Positions 7,830 through 17,428 of a stretch of 64,000 nucleotides of DNA are shown in pieces (position 1 is the stretch's first letter; each line of letters starts with the position of its first letter). Below the pieces are notes generated by a model that was not told where the DNA came from, made no database searches, and worked only from the letters and a program-made list of their open reading frames with translations. The stretch is from the NCBI GenBank assembly GCA_030429545.1, contig JAUIFF010000001.1, forward strand, positions 1,089,599-1,153,598, in the 5' to 3' direction. This DNA comes from Polyangia bacterium (lineage in GTDB: Bacteria > Myxococcota_A > Polyangia > Nannocystales > Nannocystaceae). Position numbers and translations under genes: made by a program.

Positions 7830-9548
7830 TCAAAACTTGAAGGTGTGGGTAAACGTTTGGCTCGACTTGCGAAACCGGCTGAACTTGGCACGTTTGAGGG
7901 CACGGGCGAGGCAGCGGCCGAGGCTGTTGTTGGGCGAAGGTGAGGCTTTGGCAACCCGCCCGGTCTTGCCGGTGACGACGATCTCTACTTTGACTTGCCC
8001 GGAGCCACTCGATGCACATGCATCTGTCTTGCTCTTGACCGATCGCACCCCGCGGCTGCGCTCCATAAAGTCGAGGCTGCTCAGCACGATCTTGCTGTTG
8101 GAGTCGCTCGACGACGAAGAGTTCTTGCGCTTGTTGGTACGCTTGTTGTAGCGGCGCTTTTTGGTTGGCTCGGGCTCGTCGTCCTCGACAGCTTCCTCGC
8201 CCGACGTGTCGGTATCGGTGTCGGTGTCAGTCTCGGTGCCGGTATCCGTTTCGGTGTCCCCGGTTGTGGTCTCATCGGTGGTCGACGAAGCCCCAACCAC
8301 GATGACCTCGGGTTTTGGAGGCTCGGGTTCAGGTTCGGGCTCATCACCACTCGAGAACATCGCAATCAGCAAAAACACAAGGGCGAGGGCACCGAGGCCA
8401 ATGATGCCAACTTTCTTGCGGTCGAGGCTGCCTGGTACCTTGATAGGCTCTTCGCGTCCAAGCGCGTCGAGCTGCGAGGTCATTGCATCTTCGAGTGGAT
8501 CGTACCCACCGGGGACCGGCGTAGGGTGGCCTGAGCCGCTGCCACTGCCTTCTTGGGGTTCGGTGCGCCCGAGGTCGACTGCCGGGATCGAGGTCGAGGT
8601 CGTTCGGACCGGAAGCATTTGCGAGGCTTCGGCATTGAGTGCCGCCTCGACGCTGCAAATCTCGTCGATCGCGGCCAGCATTTCAGCCATCGACTGAAAT
8701 CGTGCGGCCGGATTCTTCTCGAGTGCACGCAGGACCAGGGCTTCGACGGCCTCGGGGATGTTGGCCTCGGGTGCGCGGTCACGCAGTGGGACCGGATCAG
8801 CATGTACTTGCAACGTCATTGTCCCGTAGGACGTTGTGTCGCGAAATGGCAGGTGGCCCGTCAGCATGCGGTAGGCGATGCAGCCAACCGCGTAGATGTC
8901 CATGCGCTTGTCGACGGGCGCGCCCTGGATTTGCTCAGGGGCCATGAATTCGGGAGTTCCGATGACCGCACCGGCCTCCGTCAATCCGCCGATCGAGTCC
9001 GGGTCTTCACCTTCAACGATCTTGGCGATACCGAAGTCGAGAAGCTTGACGAAGTCGTCGATACCCGAGCGCTGGATCAGGAAGCAGTTTGCCGGCTTCA
9101 TGTCGCGATGGACGATGCCGTTTTCGTGGGCAGCCTCGAGTGCGCGACAGATTTGAAACAAAATCCGGCTGGTCTTGGCCCAGGGCAGCACACGCTCGCG
9201 TCGCAGCAGGTGACCGAGCTCTTCGCCCTCGAGCAGCTCCATCACGAAAAACGCGGCACCGCTGTCGGTCTCGCCGAAGTCGGTAATTTCGATGACGTTC
9301 TCGTGGGCAATCGAGGTCGCGGCGCGAGCCTCAATCAAAAACCGCTTCACCAGGGCAGGGCGCTCACAGTAGGCCTGGTGCAGGATTTTGATGGCGACGC
9401 GTTTGCGGATGGCGATGTGCTCGCCGAGATAGACTTTTCCCATGCCGCCACGGCCGAGGACTCCGATCAGTTTGTATCGGCCTGCAACCGTTGTATCGAG
9501 CAGCGGATCGCGGCTCTCTGATCCGGTGCTTGTCGACTCAGAAGTCAT
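7830..9548 (-). CDS. Membrane-anchored Ser/Thr protein kinase with TonB-like C-terminal domain
   Basis: A Hanks-type kinase fills residues 25-300: glycine loop GRGGMGKV (32-39), Lys54 in VAIKIL, catalytic loop HRDMKPAN (Asp149), DFG at 171 and APEQ at about 203, so it should be active. A single transmembrane helix lies at about 379-400. The outer part starts with a Pro/Glu and then Thr/Asp repeat (TDTDTDTDT), followed by a Lys/Arg-Ser linker. It ends in about 75 residues (VKVEIVVTGKTGRVAKA ... CLARALKRAKF) that resemble the TonB/AgmX-type C-terminal domain of myxobacterial proteins. Two cysteines (511, 546) could form a disulfide outside the membrane. Start ATG 9548. Confidence 0.88.
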   Translation of the reverse strand: MTSESTSTGSESRDPLLDTTVAGRYKLIGVLGRGGMGKVYLGEHIAIRKRVAIKILHQAYCERPALVKRFLIEARAATSIAHENVIEITDFGETDSGAAFFVMELLEGEELGHLLRRERVLPWAKTSRILFQICRALEAAHENGIVHRDMKPANCFLIQRSGIDDFVKLLDFGIAKIVEGEDPDSIGGLTEAGAVIGTPEFMAPEQIQGAPVDKRMDIYAVGCIAYRMLTGHLPFRDTTSYGTMTLQVHADPVPLRDRAPEANIPEAVEALVLRALEKNPAARFQSMAEMLAAIDEICSVEAALNAEASQMLPVRTTSTSIPAVDLGRTEPQEGSGSGSGHPTPVPGGYDPLEDAMTSQLDALGREEPIKVPGSLDRKKVGIIGLGALALVFLLIAMFSSGDEPEPEPEPPKPEVIVVGASSTTDETTTGDTETDTGTETDTDTDTDTSGEEAVEDDEPEPTKKRRYNKRTNKRKNSSSSSDSNSKIVLSSLDFMERSRGVRSVKSKTDACASSGSGQVKVEIVVTGKTGRVAKASPSPNNSLGRCLARALKRAKFSRFRKSSQTFTHTFKF

Positions 9549-9686
9549 GGAAAATCATTAGTGGAGTTTCGGCCACTTGTTGCGTTAAGAAACGGCGAGC
9601 GCGACAACCCTACTACATCAAGCGAGGGATAGCACCGCCGGGAGCCGCGCATTGACGATGGATCGTAGTCGCGCTGGATGGTCTCC

Positions 9687-9706
9687 AGCCCCCAAGAGTG
9701 GGGGCT
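9687..9706. terminator. Perfect hairpin between two minus-strand genes
   Basis: AGCCCCC, a six-base loop AAGAGT, then GGGGGCT form a perfect seven-pair GC-rich stem. It lies downstream of the TPR-like gene (stop at 9805) and upstream of the kinase start (9548), both on the minus strand. No T-run follows on either side, so it may be a pause site or an mRNA 3' end stabiliser and not a classical terminator. Confidence 0.4.
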
Positions 9707-9804
9707 ATAAGCTGCACATTTGGAGAGCACTCGGTCGTATCGAGGCCAGCCTGGCTCGAGAACGGTGCATCTGCAATGCTCGCCGCGAAGTTCGAGATAT
9801 CCGG

Positions 9805-10683
9805 CTAGAAACGACCAGTAAGAGACAGTCCACCCAGGGATGGCACCACCCGCACGCGTGCAAATGTCTCTTCGGACTCGGCAGCGGCCCGCTTGCCTTT
9901 TTTGAACAGGACAACGCCTGTGACCAGGGACGCGATACCCACGGCTCCGAGCACACCAAGCGAGACTCCCATGTAGAGATTGGCGCGTTTGCCGTTCTCG
10001 CGGGCGGTCTCGATGTCTTGTTCAACAAAAAAGCAATCGTCGCCCATCGCGGTGCCGTCTAAGCACCCGAGCTCTTCTTCCATCGTGTAGAGCGTATTGA
10101 GGTTTTCCCGCTCCGATTTACCGCGGGTCCCGAAGACCGCGCCCAGGGCAACGCCGGTAACCGTCAACACTCCGCCTGTCGCGATCAGCCCGATCCCAGC
10201 CCGGCGCAACGTTTGGCCTGGGGGCGGTGGTTCGTCGACTGGTTCTGTTTCGGTTGGATCGACTTCGTCGGGCTCGACGGGGCCAGTTTCTTCGGCTTGC
10301 TGTTTGGCCTCTTCTTGTTCGAGGGTCGAGCTGATGTCGGCGATCAGGTTGTCGATCTCCTCGGCATCACCGAGCGAGGGATCGTCGGCGATCGCGGCCC
10401 GCAAGCGTTCGGCCAGTAACTTTGCCTTGCGCAGATCTTCGAGTTTGCGCTGGGTGCCAAACCGGCCGCGGTAAGCCTGCGACAAGTTGTACAAAAGCAA
10501 GGGGTTACCGGATTGCTTGAAGGCCGCTTCCCACTTCTCAATCGCCTTGCCGAAGTTCGACAGGGCGAACTCCTGTTTACCCTCTTCGTAGAGTTGGTCG
10601 ACATCGGCCGGCTCGAGTGCGGCGGCCGGGAGCGACGTTGCCAGTACGCAGGCAGAAACGACGATGGAGAGCAGGCGAGGCAC
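9805..10683 (-). CDS. Exported TPR-like membrane protein
   Basis: A 292-aa protein with a signal peptide (VVSACVLATSLPAAALE). A helical repeat follows (LYEEGKQEFALSNFGKAIEKWEAAFKQSGNPLLLYNLSQAY), as in single TPR proteins of myxobacteria. A Glu/Pro-rich linker comes next, then two hydrophobic helices of 20-25 residues (GIGLIATGGVLTVTGVALGA and YMGVSLGVLGAVGIASLVTG) around a Cys-containing loop. The C-terminal segment (ARVRVVPSLGGLSLTGRF) ends in Phe. Proteins of this shape often sit beside Ser/Thr kinases in myxobacterial genomes, as here. No enzymatic motif is visible. Confidence 0.75.
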   Translation of the reverse strand: MPRLLSIVVSACVLATSLPAAALEPADVDQLYEEGKQEFALSNFGKAIEKWEAAFKQSGNPLLLYNLSQAYRGRFGTQRKLEDLRKAKLLAERLRAAIADDPSLGDAEEIDNLIADISSTLEQEEAKQQAEETGPVEPDEVDPTETEPVDEPPPPGQTLRRAGIGLIATGGVLTVTGVALGAVFGTRGKSERENLNTLYTMEEELGCLDGTAMGDDCFFVEQDIETARENGKRANLYMGVSLGVLGAVGIASLVTGVVLFKKGKRAAAESEETFARVRVVPSLGGLSLTGRF

Positions 10684-10793
10684 CGAAGTTGCGGCAGGAT
10701 ATCACTCGCCTGTCGGGTTCTCCAGATATGAACAGATCGGCAGAGGAATGGTTCCTGTTGGGGAGAGGGGTGCCTGACAGGTTGTGTGCCGCG

Positions 10794-11312
10794 TCAGACG
10801 TTTCGTTGTGGATCGGTGGGCTGGGGGTGAGAATTCCTCGATTCCGAACCGGGATCACCACCCGGCTCGCCAGCGCTCAAAGTATGTTTCAGCCGTATCA
10901 CAACGGCGCGGACTAGGATGAAGCTCAGGACCGACGTCACCGAGGCAACGACCGCAGCTCCCAGCGCGAACGGGGCGAGGAGTTCGACAAACAAGTCCCA
11001 CCAGCCAGCCGCATCGAGCGTGGCCAAGGTCGCCCAGCGGGGAGGCGGGTGCCCCATCACTTGCATCCCGACCCACAGTTCAAAAAAGTAGATCGCTGCA
11101 CCTGTCACCGGATTGACGACTGCGGTGCCCGCGTAGGTCGCGACAGGATTGACCCGCAACACCGGAACGAGTGCCAGCGCAACGACCATACCCAACACCG
11201 GGATCGGCACCAACGAGAGGCCGAGGCCGAGGGTAAATCCCCCCGCGATTCGGTTGGGCGTACTGCCTACCCGCAGCAATTTGCTGAGCGCAGTACGAAC
11301 ACGCTGCCACAT
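10794..11312 (-). CDS. DUF2062 family inner-membrane protein
   Basis: About 172 aa with three to four predicted membrane helices. The N-terminal pattern STPNRIAGGFTLGLGLSLVPIPVLG matches DUF2062, as does the central NPVATYAGTAVVNPVTGAAIYFFELWVG (P-x-T/V-N-P motif). The family is of unknown function and is often next to glycosyltransferases or lipid genes. Here it lies directly downstream of a diacylglycerol-kinase-like gene on the same strand. ATG 11312 is chosen; GTG 11327 is an alternative. Confidence 0.78.
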   Translation of the reverse strand: MWQRVRTALSKLLRVGSTPNRIAGGFTLGLGLSLVPIPVLGMVVALALVPVLRVNPVATYAGTAVVNPVTGAAIYFFELWVGMQVMGHPPPRWATLATLDAAGWWDLFVELLAPFALGAAVVASVTSVLSFILVRAVVIRLKHTLSAGEPGGDPGSESRNSHPQPTDPQRNV

Positions 11313-11357
11313 ACAGCCATCATGCACCCACCACCGATGTTTGCCAACGGTGGACGA

Positions 11358-12413
11358 CTAGTTTGGTGACGGCCGTGGCAGTTGGGGGATTTTTAAACGT
11401 GGCCCAAGAGACAGGGATAAACGGGATTGGGCGTCGAACTGCTCACCGTCGATCACGGGCATCAACAGGTCGTTGGCCGTGGCCACAATCGAAACTTCAA
11501 GCGCGCGATCATCAAATACATGCCGCCCGATAATCGGCGCACCCAGGACCAGCGAGGGGACGTTGGCAACAACGCCCAGAGGCGTTGTTGAAAGTGCTTG
11601 AAAATGCAACGAACCTCCCGCCTTGGCGTGGCGAAAACAGCGGACCACACCGGCGAGGTTGATATCGATCGCACCCACTTGCAGGGACATATAGGCTTGG
11701 CCACCTATCGGTTTGCCATCGACCTCAACCCGGGCGTGTGTCGGCCGAAAGAAGTCCTCGGCATACTCCTGTAGCTTGCGGGGAAACATCCGGCGAAGCG
11801 ACGGGTTGAGGCTGCCGACGATGGCACCACAGGCCGCACTCCCGATCACCCCGGCAATCTCCGCGGCGCCACGGGACTTGGGCAGTTGGTAGTAGTGGTC
11901 AAAAAATTTCGATGCAACACCACCGATCGCGGCCGCCAATCCGATCCGATCGAAGTTGACCTCGCCCTCGGGGTTGTGCACGCGGCAGGTATCGACCTCG
12001 ACCGTGATCGGTGTCTGTCCGCGGTCGAGCTGGGCCCGCAGGCGTTCGATGATCGACTCGGCGTTGCCACGTAGACCGGCTTTGCGGGCAACAAAGTCGA
12101 CGGTCCCGCCGTTGGTCGGGACGATCGTGGGCAGCTCTAGCTCCGTCACAGCAGTCTGTGGGTTGCGCTTGCGCAGCTGGTGGTAGCCGGTGTTGACGAT
12201 CCAATGCAGGGTGCCGTCGCCTCCATCGCAGACCCAGTATTTGCAACCGGCCGCGAGCAGTTTGTCGACCGCGTCGGGCAGCGCCTGCAGGTCGGGCGTT
12301 TCGACGACAATTCCGCGGCTGCCGACGGCGCGTTCAAGGCTCGCGCGACGATTGCCATGATTCCAGTTTTTTTTGGAGTTGGGATTGGTGATGACGCCGA
12401 TGTCTGGCTGCAT
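11358..12413 (-). CDS. Diacylglycerol/sphingosine kinase-family lipid kinase
   Basis: The DAGK catalytic domain is recognised by the opening strand IGVITNPNSKKN, the nucleotide motif VCDGGDGTLHWIVN (GGDGT) and TIVPTNGGTVDFVA. A beta-sandwich C-terminal half follows, as in the YegS/LCB5 family, which phosphorylates diacylglycerol or long-chain bases. ATG 12413 is preceded by GGGAG about ten bases upstream, so I prefer it to the longer frame at 12545. The protein is about 351 aa. A sphingosine-1-phosphate lyase lies in the same window (29918), which makes a sphingoid-base substrate worth considering, but this is inference. Confidence 0.8.
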   Translation of the reverse strand: MQPDIGVITNPNSKKNWNHGNRRASLERAVGSRGIVVETPDLQALPDAVDKLLAAGCKYWVCDGGDGTLHWIVNTGYHQLRKRNPQTAVTELELPTIVPTNGGTVDFVARKAGLRGNAESIIERLRAQLDRGQTPITVEVDTCRVHNPEGEVNFDRIGLAAAIGGVASKFFDHYYQLPKSRGAAEIAGVIGSAACGAIVGSLNPSLRRMFPRKLQEYAEDFFRPTHARVEVDGKPIGGQAYMSLQVGAIDINLAGVVRCFRHAKAGGSLHFQALSTTPLGVVANVPSLVLGAPIIGRHVFDDRALEVSIVATANDLLMPVIDGEQFDAQSRLSLSLGPRLKIPQLPRPSPN

Positions 12414-12866
12414 AAAAGACGGCTCCCGCCGAAGCCAAACCATAAACAAATAGGTCTGTAGTCGGCAAATTCTCAATCTAAGCGGGGGTAAAAAAGTTCG
12501 TGCAAGGTTTGCGACACAGCGTTTGTTCACACTGTGCATACACATTCACAGCGATGTTGGCCGTCGAAAATATCTGGCATTTCGGCCAGGTTTGAGTCGC
12601 TTGCCTGACGCTGTGCATCGGCGTTCACGCCTGGCCCGTGGTCCGCTGTTTGGGGCGTTTGGCGGCCGGGTTTTCTCCGTGCGACCGGCAGCTGGATGTT
12701 GCCAAGCGCGCACCAGCGCCGAACCGCCCAAGGCTCGCAAACCGGCCCCGTGGCGGGTCTTACATTGACTCTGCGCGCAGGATAGGGCTGCCAGCCATGA
12801 TCATGCACTCGCAAACCGTATGTATAAACATCTACAATCGGCACGCGAAGGTGCGTGTACAAATTT
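12414..12866. other. 453-bp intergenic stretch without a credible gene
   Basis: It lies between the lipid-kinase start and the end of dacB, both on the minus strand, so it should hold the lipid-kinase promoter. Short frames on both strands have no domain-like content. It contains several TGTA/TGCA-rich partial palindromes (CTGTGCATACACATT near 12533, CGTATGTATAAACATC near 12818). No RNA gene is seen. Confidence 0.5.
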
Positions 12867-14372
12867 TTATGGGGAGGGGGCGAGGGTGGAAAAAATGCCC
12901 TCGACGATTTGGTTTTGCGTGCGCCTGGCAATGCCGACCTGCCACTTGGGAAAACCGTTCATCAAAATCGAGAACGCAAGCACCCGCCCGTCGGGCAAAA
13001 ACGCGTAGCCACTGAGTGCAGATACATGATTGAGTGTGCCCGTTTTTGCACGTACCCGGCGTTTGGTGCCATCTCCTCGCATCCGCCTTCGTAGCGTTCC
13101 ATCCGCGCCGGCGATCGGCAGGCTGGCGACAAAGTCCGATGCATAGCGGGGGTCGCGGTAGGCGGCACGCAGCAGCTGGGCGAGTTGGCTGGCCGAGACC
13201 CGGTTGGTGTCGTACAGCCCCGAGCCGTTGCCGACCGCAAGCCCCGAACCATTGATCCCGAGGCTCGATAGGTGTGTGCGGACAACATCAAGGGCGGCAT
13301 CGGCCGTGGCGGGCTCGGGCGCCAGCGACTTGAGCACCTGCTCAGCCATAAAATTGTTGGAGTGTTTATTGACCCCGCGGATCAGCGTGCCCAGGGTTTG
13401 CGAGCGATGGGTCGACACCAAGTCGGCAGCAGCCGGGACCTTGCCCTTGCCGACCTTCTTGCCCTGAACTTTGATCCCGGCATCGCGCAGGGCAGCCACA
13501 AATGCCTCGCCGGCGTACTGTGAGGGGTCGTGGATCGGGTAGCGATAGCTGGCGACCCCGGCATCGACACCGATCGTCCCGGTAAATTGTATATGCAGTT
13601 TCCCCCCGCGGACCTCCGACTCCGCCTGGACCGGAGCCTTGCGCCCCGCAGCCGTGGTGACCGAGTTTTCGAGCACAACACAGGGGACGGGCGGCTCAAC
13701 CGTGGCAACCGCGGGTGCACCGACGGTCGCACCCGGGCGCATGTAAACCACATGGGTATTAAAATTGACCGACGTCGCCCCACCAGGAGCACGGTATGAG
13801 GCAAACTCGTCTTTTTGCTCGAACCCCGGCGGAAACCCGTCGGCGTCGAAGTAACTCGAGTCGACCACGACGGTACCGGTGATTTTTCGCAGCCCGCGGG
13901 CATGGAGGTCGCGGGCAATCCGATAGAGGTCCTCGGTGACAAGCGCCGGGTCGCCGGTGCCCCGGATGTAGAGATCACCGCGTAACTCCGATCCTCGCCA
14001 GGCTCCCGCTGGAGCGTAGAACTTGGTGGCAAATCGGTATTCGGGGCCGAGCACGGCCAGTGCGGTGGCGGTGGTCACCAGCTTGGCATTGCTCGCCGGG
14101 TTCAAGCCCCTGTCGGCGTTGCGGCTGTAGAGGACTTGACCGGTGGCGACCTCGACAACAGCAACCCCGACCTCGGTCTGCTTGAGCTTGCTATCGTCGA
14201 TGATGGCATCGATCGTGGGCGCGAGTGCCTTTGCCGCGGGGGATGCAGGTGCAGTCTGCGTTGCCGGCGGGGAAGCATCGGCATGTAGGGGTTGGAGTAG
14301 GGCGATCGCCAGGCCCCAACCGAGCGCGCCGAACCGGCGGCGCCGGCAGCTATGAGCAGGCAAACATTGCAC
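12867..14372 (-). CDS. dacB: D-alanyl-D-alanine carboxypeptidase/endopeptidase (PBP4, family S13)
   Basis: Periplasmic peptidoglycan peptidase. After a signal peptide, the active-site triad is complete: S94-N-A-K (SxxK) in NPASNAKLVTTATALAVLG, SNN in KHSNNFMAEQVLKSL, and KTGTL in RAKTGTLNHVSALSGYA. The insertion between SxxK and SxN, typical of class C type-4 PBPs, accounts for the 501-aa length. The frame starts with GTG at 14372; no ATG is near the signal peptide. It is divergent from the metalloprotease gene. Confidence 0.9.
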   Translation of the reverse strand: MQCLPAHSCRRRRFGALGWGLAIALLQPLHADASPPATQTAPASPAAKALAPTIDAIIDDSKLKQTEVGVAVVEVATGQVLYSRNADRGLNPASNAKLVTTATALAVLGPEYRFATKFYAPAGAWRGSELRGDLYIRGTGDPALVTEDLYRIARDLHARGLRKITGTVVVDSSYFDADGFPPGFEQKDEFASYRAPGGATSVNFNTHVVYMRPGATVGAPAVATVEPPVPCVVLENSVTTAAGRKAPVQAESEVRGGKLHIQFTGTIGVDAGVASYRYPIHDPSQYAGEAFVAALRDAGIKVQGKKVGKGKVPAAADLVSTHRSQTLGTLIRGVNKHSNNFMAEQVLKSLAPEPATADAALDVVRTHLSSLGINGSGLAVGNGSGLYDTNRVSASQLAQLLRAAYRDPRYASDFVASLPIAGADGTLRRRMRGDGTKRRVRAKTGTLNHVSALSGYAFLPDGRVLAFSILMNGFPKWQVGIARRTQNQIVEGIFSTLAPSP

Positions 14373-14507
14373 CCCTGCATCCTACTGCAAAGCATCGCTA
14401 GACGGTAGTTTTGCCCCTGAATGGCACTGTAGAGGGTTTGCCTTGGAGCTCCGACCGATCTCAAACCCCGGGGGGCTAACTCGTAAATCGTTCGGTATCA
14501 TTTGCCC

Positions 14508-16817
14508 ATGCCGGCCTGTGCGGAGCGCAAAATCATTTGGAAACCCCGCGCCAAGTTGTTCGGTTTGGCCTTGGTGCTCGCGGGCTTGACGTTGGCCCAG
14601 CCCGTGTCGGCGGCAAGTGTCGACACGGCGCTCGAGCGCGTGGCTGCTCGCACACTTCCGCTCGACCTCCAGCGCCTGGGCTCGGCGCGTACAGGCACGC
14701 TTGTCCACAACGAGATTCGTCTCTACGGGCTCCCGGTGGTCGGCGCCTCAGAAACTGTGCATATACCACCTTCTGGCCCGCCCGAGGTGTTGCAGCAGGT
14801 TTTGCCCGCGAGCATGCCCCAGTTGCTGCCCCAGCAGGTCCGCCTGAGCCCGGCCGAGGCGGCTCAAATTGCACATACATATGCTGTAGAAGCTCGTGGC
14901 CGCGAAGTGCCGTTGCCGAGCGAAGAACCCGAGCCGGTATATATCCTCATCCTCGGTCGCCCGGTGCTTGCGTACCAGGTAGAGATGCCGTTGACGATGG
15001 GGGGCGCCGAGCCAACCCGCAAGACGATCTGGGTTTCGGCGGCCAGTGGGCGCGTGCTCGACGAGTGGGAGCATGTCCGGGCCTCACGTGCACGGATCTT
15101 TCCGACCAACCCCGCCCATACACCGGTGCCTGAGGAGGTTGAGCTCACCGGTGTAATGGCCGAAGGACCAGGTGAGTTTTTGACTGGCCCACGGGTTATC
15201 TCACTCAACTGTCAGCTCGATGAGCCCGAAAACCCCGAGGACATCCTGCCGTGGTGGGACGAGGGCGATTGTTACCCGCTGCAAAAAGCCGTGTCCGACG
15301 ACAACGGTGACTTCTTTGTCCCGCTGCCCGACGTTCGCTATCCGCAAGACAGCATCGACGGCAACGACCTCTACGCCGAACTGTCGATGTATTACCACGC
15401 AGAGCGGTTTTTGGACCACATGGCGACGTTTGGGGTCGAGGAGTTTAAGTGCGAGCAAAGCACGATGCTCGCCAACATGCGCTTCCAAAACCTGGCCGTC
15501 AGCTACCCCGACCTCGAGTACGGCCCGCTCAACAACGCCTACTACACCAACCAGTGCGACATTGAAAAAGGGCCAACAATGATCTTTGGCCAGGGCAGCG
15601 AAGTCGACTTTGGGCTCGACGGCGATGTTGTCTACCACGAGCTCGGCCACGGCATGGTTTCGCTGCTCACCCCCGCAGGGCTCGGTTCACGACGGATGCG
15701 GCCCGACGGGTTGCTGGCCGATGCCGGGGGGATCAACGAGGCGATGGCCGACTACTTCTCGGTGATGCTCACCGACTCCCCCGCCCTAGGTGACTACGTC
15801 GCCCGCTATTGGGACAGTTACGGCAAGTCGGAGATTCGCCACGCCGAGAACACCAAGCGTTGCCCAGACGACACGATCGGCCAGGTTCACAACGACGGCG
15901 AGCCGTTTATGGCTGCGATGTGGGCGGCCCGTAAGCGAATTGGCGCGGAGAAGTACGACCCGATCGCGTTTGAATTGCTGGCCCGATTGCCCCGCGACGC
16001 CGACCTAGAAACCGCGAGCCTCACGGTGCTGGCGATTGCCCAGGAAAACCTCGCGGCCGGGCTGTGGACCGAGGCCGACTTGGAACAGCTGCATCGCGCG
16101 TTTGATGCCCGCAACCTGTTTGACTGCCCCCGTGTCCTCACCGATCCGGAGTTGGTCGTCGATGGGCGGACCATGTACCTGCGCCAAAAGACAAGTACCG
16201 TCACGCCCTTCAATCCGGGCCCCATGCAGATGCGGCATGAGGTGCCATTGGGTGCCGACAACCTGATTGTCGAATACAAGTTGGCGCCCCGCGGGAGCTC
16301 GACCGGCAACCCCAACACCAACCCAGTTGGCTCGTTGGTACTCCTCAAATACGAGGATGAGCCAATTAAATTTGACTATGCATTGACTGCGTACGACGAA
16401 GATGGCGATCCTTCGCTGCCGACCGACATTGACGAGATCATTCATGTCACCGGGGACTGGGACGAGCAACACAGCCCGACGGCGACGGTCGACGGGTTTT
16501 TCAAGCTCGTGGTCCGCGGGCTCGCGCCCGGAGAGGTCGTCCACATCTCGTTGGTCAACACCCATAAGACCGAGGCCGTTGCCAGTTTGGTGCGGGCCTA
16601 CAGTGTCGACAGCAACCTGCTCGACCAGGGGTCGATGCCGGGGCCGGGGGAAGAAGTGGAGTCTGAGGGCTTTGCCGATTCCGAGGGCTCGTTCGACCGT
16701 GGAGAGGCAACCGCGAGCTGTGTGTGTACAACCAACTCGCAGCCGCAACCGTGGTCGGCATGGGCCCTGTCACTGTTGGTGTTGGCCGGACTTCGGCGCA
16801 GGCGGGTGGGCGAGTGA
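14508..16817 (+). CDS. Exported HELGH zinc metalloprotease with MYXO-CTERM-like tail
   Basis: The protein is about 769 aa. It has a signal peptide (LFGLALVLAGLTLAQPVSA) and then an FTP/PepSY-like propeptide region (RLSPAEAAQIAHTYAVEA to SAASGRVLDEWEHV). The catalytic domain has YHELGHGMVSLL (HExxH) and a downstream GGINEAMADYFSV that supplies the third zinc ligand, as in the M4/M36 gluzincin group. The end, ASCVCT ... WSALLV-type hydrophobic helix and RRRR, fits the MYXO-CTERM sorting signal (Cys, membrane helix, Arg cluster), implying surface anchoring or sorting. ATG 14508 is preferred to TTG 14502. It overlaps the next gene by GTGA. Confidence 0.85.
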   Translation: MPACAERKIIWKPRAKLFGLALVLAGLTLAQPVSAASVDTALERVAARTLPLDLQRLGSARTGTLVHNEIRLYGLPVVGASETVHIPPSGPPEVLQQVLPASMPQLLPQQVRLSPAEAAQIAHTYAVEARGREVPLPSEEPEPVYILILGRPVLAYQVEMPLTMGGAEPTRKTIWVSAASGRVLDEWEHVRASRARIFPTNPAHTPVPEEVELTGVMAEGPGEFLTGPRVISLNCQLDEPENPEDILPWWDEGDCYPLQKAVSDDNGDFFVPLPDVRYPQDSIDGNDLYAELSMYYHAERFLDHMATFGVEEFKCEQSTMLANMRFQNLAVSYPDLEYGPLNNAYYTNQCDIEKGPTMIFGQGSEVDFGLDGDVVYHELGHGMVSLLTPAGLGSRRMRPDGLLADAGGINEAMADYFSVMLTDSPALGDYVARYWDSYGKSEIRHAENTKRCPDDTIGQVHNDGEPFMAAMWAARKRIGAEKYDPIAFELLARLPRDADLETASLTVLAIAQENLAAGLWTEADLEQLHRAFDARNLFDCPRVLTDPELVVDGRTMYLRQKTSTVTPFNPGPMQMRHEVPLGADNLIVEYKLAPRGSSTGNPNTNPVGSLVLLKYEDEPIKFDYALTAYDEDGDPSLPTDIDEIIHVTGDWDEQHSPTATVDGFFKLVVRGLAPGEVVHISLVNTHKTEAVASLVRAYSVDSNLLDQGSMPGPGEEVESEGFADSEGSFDRGEATASCVCTTNSQPQPWSAWALSLLVLAGLRRRRVGE

Positions 16818-17428
16818 ATCGCAAACGGCTTGGACAACACCCGGTATTGATTGCCTGTACACGGTTTTCCGAGGTACTGATCGCCCTCGCGATCGCCACG
16901 GCAATTCTCGTTCCGGCTCTTCCCACGGATTGGACCGGTCGGCTTGGCATCGCGATTATCGACGCCACCCGGAAAATCAGTGTGGGGCAACGCTGGGGCA
17001 TGTACGCTCCCAATCCGCCGAATGCCGTGACCTACTTGGCTCTCACTGGGCACTACGCCAACGGTACCGCGGAGCCGCTCGAGGAGCGGGTGTGGGCCGA
17101 GAATGCCTTTGGCACCCACTGGGCGTGGACCAAACGACGCACGGATATTTGGCGGTTTTATGTGTCGCGGGGCAAGCCTGGCCGACAAAATCCCCACCGC
17201 AACTGGTACCTCAAGGCCGTATGTGTGCGGGAGGATCGGAAGGGGGAGATGCCCATGCGGATCACGGGTGAGTTTTTGACGCACCAAATCACGCCTCCCG
17301 ACAAAGTTCGGACCGGTGCTCCCGACCTCTCCCCGCTACGGCGAAAATATGCCCAGATGGTGGACTGCCGGTTTGGCCCGATCCGAGGGATGCTCAAGGT
17401 CGACAAACAACGCCGGGGCGAAGAGTAG
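16814..17428 (+). CDS. Single-helix membrane protein with WGMYAPNPP motif
   Basis: A 204-aa protein with an N-terminal membrane helix (SEVLIALAIATAILVPAL), then GQRWGMYAPNPPNAVTYLALTG. The same motif (GQGWGMFAPNPPKTNRFLRVL) is found in the C-terminal third of the large HTTM protein at 23028-25442, and the downstream parts also run in parallel (WYLKAVCVRE against RLRHGLP-type basic tails). It resembles the Q-x-W-x-hydrophobic-F-A-P-N-P signature of DUF5819-like proteins. GTG 16814 overlaps the protease stop. An HTTM gene follows. Function unknown; probably a partner of the HTTM protein. Confidence 0.7.
   Translation: MNRKRLGQHPVLIACTRFSEVLIALAIATAILVPALPTDWTGRLGIAIIDATRKISVGQRWGMYAPNPPNAVTYLALTGHYANGTAEPLEERVWAENAFGTHWAWTKRRTDIWRFYVSRGKPGRQNPHRNWYLKAVCVREDRKGEMPMRITGEFLTHQITPPDKVRTGAPDLSPLRRKYAQMVDCRFGPIRGMLKVDKQRRGEE

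Noticed and set aside
8553..9521. Long open frame opposite the Ser/Thr kinase (322 codons)
   Set aside because: It is the antisense shadow of a GC-rich gene; the minus-strand frame has all kinase motifs and the plus-strand product has no domain.
12527..12931. 134-codon minus-strand frame between dacB and the lipid kinase
   Set aside because: No recognisable fold, it overlaps the end of dacB, and it is rich in Arg and Pro as expected for random frames in GC-rich DNA.
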